From NCBI GenBank assembly GCA_020650975.1, contig JAIPMN010010398.1, positions 1 through 31,405 on the forward strand: DNA of 31,405 bases, read 5' to 3'. Origin of the DNA: Apostichopus californicus (lineage: Eukaryota; Echinodermata; Holothuroidea; Aspidochirotida; Stichopodidae). A program made the translations under genes and the position numbers. Shown here one piece after another: positions 8,491 to 17,809 of the stretch. Positions within the stretch are counted from its first letter, which is position 1; every line of letters begins with the position of its first letter. Under the pieces are notes generated by a model. That model saw only the letters and a program-made list of their open reading frames with translations, did no database searches and was not told where the DNA came from.

Positions 8491-11091
8491 CACGAGTCGC
8501 ACCATATTACGTGTATCATATTATATCATTTTCTATGATACAGAGCAGTCGAACACGATGCCAATTATCGTTGTGCTTATTTCTTCCCAAGCATTCATGA
8601 AGGATGGGTGCAAAATAGCATTTTGCGATATATTTACGTAAGATGCGAGCGAGGTAACGTCTTTTTGGAACATTAAGCAAATAGAAGAGTCATATTCTTC
8701 TTGTCACAGATATATGTTTTAAATTGGTCTTCCACTGAAGTTTATAAAATCACAGGTATTACGCATTGTTTGAATCAGAATGTCGGCTACATAAGTCTTC
8801 CAGCCACTTTGTAAGTAGAAATCAAGCTTCCACAATTGTCCTTTCAAAATCTCCAAACCTTCCACTCTGGTTACTTTTTTGGTATGAAATTAGGGGTACC
8901 AGTCAAATTTGCTGTTTAAAGCACTACATAGGTAATTGCACATATTTGACTCCTTTGTACAGAGAGAGTCAACACAGATTATGTCACAGTAAAACTTATT
9001 GTGTGTAGCAGTAGTTAAAGCTGGTAAGTTTATTTAATAGCTGTGATGGAAAATGAACAAGTTCAGGTCTAACTGAGGTCATGGTTCTTCAGCTCATTTC
9101 CATGTGCTTATCATTATTCGGAACCTAAATTAAAAATCGAGAAATTTATTGGCAAATGTCCAACTCCTTTTCATTTTCAGGAAGTGGTTGTGTGTTATTG
9201 CCGGAGTTTATCAGCCAGGCAGTAAAATGTATCGTAACACGTGGGCCCTTACCTGTGTGTGTCTATGTATTCTGACATAGATTTCAATCTGAAAAGAGAA
9301 AAACTTGAAAAATGGTTCCATTTGGGTATTAAAAACAGTTTAATATTCTAATTTGTTTTTCTTTCCATTTTAGTTTTAATTAAAAAGTGATCAATATGAA
9401 GTCTTCCAAATAATTCCATTCATGTCTTCACATTCTGATATATGCCTTTCTTCGATTCGTTGTATCTGCCTTACTTGTTTTATGCCTTCACCATATCGTG
9501 CCTTCATGGAAGGATGCCTTCACTAGTTTCAAGTGTTATCAGTCTGTGCCTTGTTCATAAGAATTATGATAATGTAAACTTTATTTTTCTAAGTTTAATC
9601 ATCGATTTGATTGGTTGATGTCTCCACTTTTTTTTTTTTTTTTAACTATAACACAATATAAATTTAATTCTTGTTTTTAAATATGAGACCTGTTATACTT
9701 TTGTATTTTGGCTTAAATTTAACAAAAAAAAAATGTATCTGTAATTCATTTAACATTTATAATTAACTTTACAAGTGCCTTTTTAGATAGACAACGTTAA
9801 GGGGAAACCACCTTTATTTAATATATATGTAAGTCTTTGCAAGATATTATTTGCAAAACTGCTCTTTTTGTACTAAATTTACAACGAAATGGTAAAAATA
9901 CACAATATGATTTATCTATATATTGTCTGATGACAAAGAGGGAGGCTTGGTCAAATCTTGTTTATCCGGTTGTTTTGCTTCAGTAAGTTGAGTGAATTTG
10001 TTTTCCAATAGTCTCATTGAACATAGGAATGAGAATTCAGAAGTCATGGAAGTCTGAAATTTCCATCTAAAGAATAATCAAGTCTTGATCGAGTCTAAAG
10101 ACTTGGTCAAGTCGAAATCCTTGATCACGTCTAAACATGACATCATCAAGCCATATTTGCTCCACATTTCTATGTCTTCTTCATCTAATACAATTTATGA
10201 CAATGTTTATTTTCTGGAAAAGGACATTGGTGTTGCAAATGCTTTACTCTAATTACTCTATTAACATGATATCTTCAAAATTTGGAAAGGAAAACAGAAA
10301 GTTAAACTTCAGACCCTTAGGGCATTAATTAGGGGAACACAGATTAACAAACGTGACAGCTTAAACAAACAAAAAATATTTCCCAACAAAACAGAGCAAG
10401 ATTTTTCTTAGCTGTGTTTGGTGGGAGTTGTTTCTTCACAAAGAGTTCTGTCATATATTAAGCTAAAGATGGAAGTTTGATTTGTGTCTCCTTTTGAAGT
10501 TCTGTTATGCAAATTATGTTATGAATATTCATTCGGTATCTTTCTTCATATGTGTTGCTGCAGTGTGGCTATGTGATAAAAGAAAGAGTAATACAGTAGT
10601 CCATGCTTTGTGGTGGTAGATTCTTGACATGATGTGGAGGTATAATGTTACAAACTCAATCACCCTTAAAAGCATTTTCTGGTGGCTGCAGTTGACTGCT
10701 TATTAAAATTACTTGAAAATGTTCTGTATCTTAAGGTGAAATCCACAACGTCGTAGCATATCTTATCACAAAGATACAAGGCTTTTCAAAAATTTGTGAT
10801 ATTTTGTATCAACATCTGGCTGAATGGATGGCTGAATGGATGATGTCATCTGGCACTTCAGCTGAAAGTGTCATAAATATATGTTTCTCACCAGACAATC
10901 CTTTTAAATGTTAATTGACTGCTCTGGTCACCTTATTAATAGTACATTATGATTAATTATAGTGATTTGTAATAATATAGTTTAATTAAATGAAATAATT
11001 TGAATTTTGCTAAATTCCTTAAATCCGACAGTTTTCGCTCCAGTTTGTTGTTGTGCAGTAAATTTACCAGAATGTACCTAGTAACGATTTA
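8491..11091. other. Non-coding, AT-rich, 3' side of zinc-finger gene
   Basis: No coding exon or RNA gene is supported. There is a 17-base T run near 9629. No AATAAA close to the zinc-finger stop stands out, so the transcript end cannot be placed. Several short frames (for example 8766-9008 and 10137-10328 on the plus strand) have no domain or conserved look. Confidence 0.4.
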
Positions 11092-11252
11092 ATGCATGAT
11101 AGTAACTGATCATACATGATAATAACTGATCATGCATGATAATTACTGATCATGCATGATAATAACTCAACATGCATGATAATAACTGATCATGCATGAT
11201 TCATGCATGATAATAACTGATCATGCATAATCATGCATGATAATAACTGATC
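11091..11252. repeat. 20-bp minisatellite, about eight copies
   Basis: Units of ATGATAATAACTGATCATGC repeat from 11091 to 11252, with point variants (atagtaac, aattac, aactcaac). Two places have an added partial ATTCATGC or ATAATCATGC insertion. Each unit includes TGATCATGCATGAT-like dyads, so the array could form hairpins. Confidence 0.85.
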
Positions 11253-11591
11253 GAGGGGAGATGCCACCTCAAGGAAGTTTGGCAGTTGAAGATAGCATAT
11301 CAACTGATCAGTGATTAACCACTCAGTTCTGCTAGATTTATGGACCAATAGCTTAAAATCTTACATGTGTGTTTGATGGCATGTAGGCTGGAACTTTAAA
11401 GGAGATGCAAACCCAACCATCCTCATTGGAAAACAGCTAAGGGACTGTGTCAAAGAGAATAGCTTCAGAACTGTAGCTGCAATATTCTGCTCATCTAGGA
11501 TTGACTCAATATGAAACATTTAGATGTTGGCTCTGAAGATCTGCAGTATCTATTGTGTGAAACTGTAGAGCACAATATATTATGTTGTATG

Positions 11592-11824
11592 TAACCTGGC
11601 TGCATGATGCTGCAGGCCCCTCAGCATCCTATGTTTAACACAGTTCCTGAGAAAGGTTCCTATGTCCTATGCAGCCAGGCTGTGGGAAGCTGCAACCTTT
11701 TCAGCCTCCTAATTTTGACACAGTTACTAAGAAAGGTTCCTATGTCCTATACAGCCAGGCTGCATGATGCTGCAGCCCCCTCAGCCTCCTACTTTTTACA
11801 CAATTCCTAAGAAAAGTTCTTATT
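11592..11824. repeat. 80-bp tandem triplicate
   Basis: CCAGGCTG-type starts lie at 11595, 11675 and 11755, exactly 80 bp apart. The shared content is GCTGCAGCCCC, TCAGCCTCCTA, ACACAGTTCCTAAGAAAGGTTC and CTATGTCCTAT. Copies 1 and 3 share GCATGATGCTGCAG. The 68-codon frame that runs through it (11604-11810) is a by-product of the repeat. Confidence 0.8.
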
Positions 11825-12730
11825 ACCCTTTCATAATTTTGTCTTTCATATTCAACACAATAGTGGAAAGAATTTCTTAATTTTGTTCTTAATTTCCATC
11901 TATATCTTCGATTTTTTCATTGATATGCTGTGTACGATTGTATTGCAATATCATGTTTCAATCAATCAATCAAAAGGGTTGTTGGTGTTAAACGTGGACC
12001 ATAGGTGATCATGCTAGCATATTTTTATGAAATGAAGTTGATCAGTTTATGTTTCGAAAACTGATTGATTTAATAATGATTGATTGGGTTTCTATGAAAA
12101 CATCATTGTCAATCTAAGATTTTAATTGAGTCTAGTCTATAAAGTCAATTCCATTATCATTCCTATTTTGTTATCATATTCCATCTTTCTTTAATATCTC
12201 CCTTGATCTGTCATCTAGGAGAAATTTTTGTGTTTATTTTAATAATTCAACTATAACATTTTGCACAGATTCTGTACATAAATCACAGCCATTGTAGGTA
12301 TCTATCTTAGCATGCAATTTATCATTCTTTATTTTTTTTTGCCCAAATCCTTTTACTCTCAAAAAGTAAAAAAGAGTTCAGGGCCATTTATTTTTCGAAT
12401 TTATTAATTGAAGAGTAGTTTTTTCATTCGATTCATTCAAAAGTAGTTTTTTGATTTGCATTTCAACTTATTGTAAATTAGCCTAATAAACAAAGTAGCG
12501 ATCTGTTGGTTTTGTTTGAATGACATTAAACAAGGAGTCATTAAAGTGTTCATCTGGGTAGATCTTATAAATATTCATTATTTCAACAAAAAATGAGAAA
12601 GAAAAGAAAGGAAAAAGTCCAAATTAATCCTGGGTTCTCAAACTATGTATGAGTGAAAGACTTGTATTGCATTGAAAATTGCACACAATTTTCTAAACAT
12701 TACAACACCCACAAGAGTACCTGTTTAAGA
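11825..12730. other. Non-coding, AT-rich
   Basis: No exon, RNA gene or clear repeat seen on either strand. The stretch has many short T-rich runs. Confidence 0.4.
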
Positions 12731-13690
12731 ACCTGTGTTACATGTAACAAGTACTGACATTAAGTTGAACTGCAGGTTTAACATGTAACAAGTATTGATA
12801 TGAAGTAACTGAAATGATATCTCATGTAGCAAGTACTGGTATGAAATAACTGAAATGTCATATGTAATGAGTGTTGATGTGTATTGAGTATGACAGTATT
12901 TAGTACAGTATAATGAGTATTTTTATGAGGTAACTGAAATTATGTCACATTTAACAAGTACTGACATCGAGTAACTGAACCAGTGTTACGTATAATAAGT
13001 ACGGACATCAAGTTCATTAAGCTGTCACATATAATGAGTATTGACATCAAGTTACTGAACCAGTGTTACATGTAATGAGCTGAAACATATTCTAAGTGTC
13101 ACATATAAGTGTCACTTATGATAAGCATCAAGTTAATGAACCAGTTTTACATATGATAAGCTCTGACATCGAGTTACTGATCCAGTGTTACATGTAATGA
13201 GTACTGACATCAAGTTACTGAACCACTGTTACATATAAGTTCTGACATCGAGTATCTGAAACAGTGTTACATGTATCAGTACTGACATCAAGATACTGAA
13301 CCAGTGTTACATGTAACAAGTACTGACATCGAGTTACTGATCCAGTGTTACATGTAATGAGTACTGACATCAAGTTACTGAACCACTGTTACATATAAGT
13401 TCTGACATCGAGTATCTGAAACAGTGTTACATGTATCAGTACTGACATCAAGATACTGAACCAGTGTTACATGTAACAAGTACTGACATCGAGTTACTGA
13501 TCCAGTGTTACATGTAATGAGTACTGACATCAAGTTACTGAACCACTGTTACATATAAGTTCTGACATCGAGTATCTGAAACAGTGTTACATGTATCAGT
13601 ACTGACATCAAGTTACTGAACCAGTGTCACATATAATAAGCTCTGATATAGAGTAACTGATCCAGTGTTTACATGTAATGAATACAGGCA
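12731..13690. repeat. ~40-bp satellite with a 160-bp higher-order unit
   Basis: Monomers of about 40 bp share TACTGACATCAAGTTACTGA, ACCAGTGTTACATGTAA and a short tail (CAAG or TGAG). The left part (12731-13160) is diverged, with truncated units. From 13163 the array becomes regular: four monomer types form a 160-bp unit with TCTGACATCGAGTATCTGAA at 13241, 13401 and 13561. 13163-13452 is identical to 13323-13612, and the first mismatch is A at 13453 versus T at 13613. Most monomers contain GTTACATGTAAC, a 12-base palindrome, or a near copy. Confidence 0.92.
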
Positions 13691-15409
13691 TTAATTTAAT
13701 TGCTGTCAAAATCAAGTTCGTCTTCCAATTCTGAACCAGGGACCAAATATGTTTTGTTATTATAACTAAGATTCTCTGTTGAAATGAAAAACTTGGTTTG
13801 TTGGTTTCTTCCTTCTTCACAGACTGTTCATACAAAGGGCTTAAAACTGTAAGCATCATCAAGATTGTCTAGACAAATCCTATTTTTGATGATTAAAATT
13901 TACAGTGTTTGCCAGATATTGAAAGATTTTCAATGAGCAAGTATCACAAACAATTACTTTCTGATCTATGTCAAGTCATTATCTGTGTTTAATAACCACT
14001 CTGAAACTTCAACTAGCCGCTTGTGGTATCTGCTCTGTGAGATATGTTATCTTTTAAATTGGTGTGGTATGTCGCAAATGAAACAAAATGATATGTTAAA
14101 TTTGTGGGACACAAATTTTTTGTGTCGGGTAAGATACAGTAGGTAACAACTCACTACTTGAAAGATTAGTTAAATGATTGCAACCACGTATATTTCTTAG
14201 TGAGATTGAGGGGTGTTTAAGTCATTGGTGAATATATTACCTGCTTTTGTCTGAAAAGGGCACAAAGTTATAACCCAAAGCAGCGGACTGGCCAAACCTG
14301 TCCGGATTTTCCGTACTTCATACCGAAAAGCAACGATTAATACAAGTTTCATTTATGTAGTCTTGGTTTGGTGTGGACCAGCATTTATCAAAAATGATGG
14401 TTGTCCTAGACGACCAAGCATTATTCTGTTTTTTTTTTACATCCTCTGGCATGGTCTCTCAAGTACCAACAAGTGATTTCCAAACTTGGCATCCCATTTT
14501 ATGCTCAGATGATGAGCAAGGGTTAAACTGATCTTTGTAGCATGTTTGGTACAGTGGACGAAATACAACATTTAATCATGTGTTGTTCATTTCCTAATAA
14601 ACAGGAACAAATTCCACCATCTGTTTCGTTTCGTTCGTCTCGAGGAAACAACGATGTTTACATTCCTGTATTTGCTCATCGATTTCAACTACAAGTTTTT
14701 TCATATTTGTTTTTACAGAGGTCGAGGTCTGTTCGTTGCTGTCAAAATATCGCCTGACATCCATATCTTGATTTCAGCTCTTCAAAAATGTTTACATGGT
14801 GTAAAATGCTTGAAAGTTGAAATAACGAAATAACCTTTTTTTTATAAATTTAATTTTCTATTATTTCTGTATCATGTAGGGTAAAGTAAGGTTAGTCAAT
14901 CATGATCATGAAATTTTCTTTACTTTTTATTTTTATTCCTTTGTTTTGTTTTTTTATGCAAAAAGGCTATGCACAAGTACGACCACTGGTGCCTTAATAA
15001 AGATTCTTTCAGTTTGAAAAAAGAAAAACAAAAAAGATAATTTGTCTCTGTTATTTCTTTAATTAATAATACTAAAATAATGAAAAGTCAATGTTTGTTC
15101 TCTTAGTCCAATTACTTAACAAGATAATCATGACTTTCCTTTTCCCAATTAGTTTAATAAAAATTTCTGCATCTTTTCAGAAAACTTGAACATGACATGG
15201 TAAACCTTTCTGAAAAATTTGTCTTTTTCACAGGTAATTTGATCTATAGGTGTCATGCCGCAATTAATTCCTCCCTAAACTTACAAACTATAAAATTCAT
15301 CACTTTTCATGGTAGCTAGAGCAAGGATATTTGGAAACTTTCCACTGACATACCTTACCTGCAATGTGATAGCTGATGTCTTGGACTATCATGACACAAA
15401 TGTACCCAC
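13691..15409. other. Non-coding, AT-rich
   Basis: No coding exon is supported. 14398-14417 carries TGGTTGTCCTAGACGACCAA, a near copy of the dyad at 987-1006. A CCTTAATAAAG followed by A-rich sequence at about 14993-15040 resembles a polyadenylation signal or retroposon tail, but no gene can be tied to it. Confidence 0.4.
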
Positions 15410-15775
15410 AATGTCTGCTAAGATTTTGTGCTCATCATCTGGAACAGCCTGTGTACCTGTCGCAACTTCTCTTGCCATATATTCCAACTCGCACACTTCG
15501 TTCCTCCAACAAACTGTATTTAACCGTTCCTAAATCACGCTTGAAGACCTATGGTCACAGAAGCTTTGGATACTCTGGCTCTTTTCTCTGGAACAAGTAA
15601 CCAGATCACATTCGAAAATGCTCTAAACTTTCTACATTCAAAAGTCTACTTAAGACCCATATTTTCACTTGTTCTTTTGTAAATTAATCTGCTTTCTCTG
15701 TAAAGCGCCTTGAGCAGTGACTTTTGTCTACTGATTTGGCGCTATATAAGTCTCATTTATTATTATTATTATTTG
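15410..15775 (+). pseudogene. 5'-truncated LINE 3' end (CR1/L2-like), inactive
   Basis: The frame ending at 15600 carries a C-terminal block typical of CR1/L2-type retrotransposon ORF2 products: YLSQLLLPY, RTLRSS, TVPKSRLKTYGHRSF and LWNK. An in-frame TAA at 15598-15600 sits where the family normally has Leu. After it the same frame continues for 28 codons (PDHIRK, STFKSLLKTHIF) to TAA at 15685-15687. The 3' tail has the typical TAAAGCGCCTTGAGCAG and GGCGCTATATAAG signatures and ends in (ATT)n at about 15757-15775. The reverse-transcriptase core is missing, so this is a 5'-truncated dead copy. Confidence 0.8.
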
Positions 15776-16554
15776 GAGCCAGAAGAGGTGAAAGTTTAGC
15801 ATAGTACCTCCTCCCTAACCCATGTGTCACCTCATGTTACGGAATCTTCCAATTTCTCAACAGAATATGTAAAATCCTGAATCATCCTGATGTTTTAGAC
15901 CATGAATAGTTTTAAATTTCTTCATCTTCAACATAGAAGCTAATGATTATGACTGAAACATGTCCATAAAAGTCACTTCAATATGGGTTACCTTTCAGGT
16001 GGGCATGCACCTATCAGGTTGTGGTTTGTTACTTATTTTGCCTCAAAACATGTTGAAAAGGTAACTTATTGGACCCTCAAGTCTTAGAAGGTATTTCGCT
16101 GCCATCCACAAAGTTGGGGAGCAAGCATGTATACTTCTTGGGAGAGTTGATACCCCCAGAATAAAATCAGGGGGATTTCACTCACCCTCTACCCCTCCTC
16201 CAGTTAGCAGTCAAAATATTCCAAAAATTCCTAGTGTACAGTAGTTAAATATATAACATGTAAGCCACAAAACGTAGCAGCCTCCATTATACCAACATTT
16301 CTCAAAGGTAGGTTTTGGGGAGGGGGGTCGGGGAAGGTCACCCCCTCCCCTGGGTGTCTCCATACAAATATAGGTGGTAGTGCCACTGCCACAAAGCATT
16401 TGCCAACTGTGAGACTTATTTAAATAATTTAAGCCATGGGTCTCAATCTTTTAAAGACAAATTTTATTACCATCATAAACTTGATGCAATATGGGATGAC
16501 CCTGTTATAAGCATTTTACTCTTCAATGGACGCTCACTTTAAGATCATTTAATC
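15776..16554. other. Non-coding, G/C-tract-rich near 16310-16360
   Basis: No exon seen. 16316-16357 has G-runs followed by C-runs (GGGGAGGGGGGTCGGGG, then CACCCCCTCCCCTGGG) that could pair. ATGGGTCTCAATCTTTTAAAG near 16436 resembles a hAT terminus (compare CAGTGGTTCTCAAAC) but has no partner, so I do not call it an element. Confidence 0.35.
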
Positions 16555-16675
16555 CAGTGGTTCTCAAACTTTTTTAGACGACCGCCCCCTTCGACCAACT
16601 TGAACTGTCTCACTGCCCCCCTCCCCCTACCCCCCTCCCCTCGATCTACGGCAGGGACCACTTTGAGAAACACTG
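16555..16675. mobile_element. 121-bp mini-hAT (MITE)
   Basis: The left end CAGTGGTTCTCAAACTTT and the right end CCACTTTGAGAAACACTG are near-perfect inverted repeats of the classic hAT terminal form. The flanks carry an exact 8-bp duplication, atttaatc, at 16547-16554 and 16676-16683. The interior is only C-rich spacer with no coding capacity. Confidence 0.9.
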
Positions 16676-16737
16676 ATTTAATCGTACAGCTTTGGTGAAG
16701 AAACACAGAACAATTTGGATTACTTTCTCACAATTGC

Positions 16738-16743
16738 TTTATT
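16738..16743 (-). terminator. Candidate CMC1 polyadenylation signal
   Basis: TTTATT on the plus strand reads AATAAA on the minus strand, about 510 bases downstream of the CMC1 stop codon. It is the nearest canonical hexamer I noticed, but its use is not shown by sequence alone. Confidence 0.3.
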
Positions 16744-17249
16744 TTCTTCTGTGTGGAAATAGAATTCTGTTTCACATCGTTTGATGTTTTGGATAACTTC
16801 CCGTTTAGAGATATTTTATGAAATGAAATGGTACAGTTTGGTGGGGGAAGAGAGTACAGTAGTGGTATTAGTTCTGCGTAAATGATATACAACACTGGTT
16901 GCATCAGAAGCCCCCGTCAATCATACCCACTGCTACTCTTGATTAACTCACGCACGTAACAAACATTATCCTCTGACATTTCATGCAGGTGATATTACCA
17001 AATTATACATCATAGTTCACATGGTCATGAAAATAGTGATTCCAAAAAAACAAAAAAAAAATTGTCAATCCACCTTCCCACTGTTTATAAATGATAGAAC
17101 TAATTTCCATCTGCTCATAACAGTTGGAAGTCGCACTCAATTTTATAAGTTAGCTCTCAAGTAAAATGCCAACCGTATATGTCCGTCACGACATACCGTC
17201 CCATCGCCTCGCTTTTCATAGATATAATTCCTTTCATCCGGACAAACTA

Positions 17250-17376
17250 TCACGTGGCCTCGCTCTTGCTCTGTGTCGCAGGTAAGTCCTTTTGTTTTAT
17301 CCCCGTCTCTCGAAAGTTCTTTCTCTCCTCCAGATATTCTTTCTTGCACATCTCAAAGAATTCGGGGTCATGGTAG
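17250..17376 (-). CDS. CMC1: CMC1 coding exon 4 and stop
   Basis: The acceptor is CTCCTCAG before 17376. The exon encodes YHDPEFFEMCKKEYLEERKN and FRETGIKQKDL, ends with SKSEAT, and has stop TGA at 17252-17250. Confidence 0.93.
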
Positions 17377-17778
17377 CTGAGGAGAGAACAAAAACCAGAA
17401 GTGTTTATTCCAGCTGTAGAAAAACTAGATTTTAATTTATCTTTATCAAAATAGTTAAACTATCTTTGTATACCATTATATATAGTTGAGGAATTGTAAT
17501 ATGGGAGTCTAAATTGATTTCCAAGGATATTTTCTGTGGCTGAGGTTGTTGGTTGCTTACTCACTTTTTTTCACTGTAAATCTATATTGTATTTAAAAAA
17601 TGTTTCCTTATAGATACATATATATTTTTATATTAATTTTCAAGCTGCGTCCATTTTATTTTTCGTATTCATATTTTAAGGGATTTTGTCATTTTGTTAC
17701 TTAAATTTACTTAAAACTCACCTTTTTCTTTTTAGGAATTTCCCTGTAAATCTATATTATTTTTAAAATTATTCCTCC

Positions 17779-17809
<31 letters not shown>

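Noticed and set aside
11604..11810. 68-codon frame
   Set aside because: Lies entirely in the 80-bp tandem triplicate and simply repeats with it.
14993..15040. AATAAA followed by A-rich sequence as a polyadenylation site of the zinc-finger gene
   Set aside because: About 7 kb from the stop codon with large repeat arrays between; no basis to link them.
17143..17349. 68-codon minus-strand frame over CMC1 exon 4
   Set aside because: It uses a GTG start in the wrong frame; the CMC1 frame with conserved residues ends at 17250.
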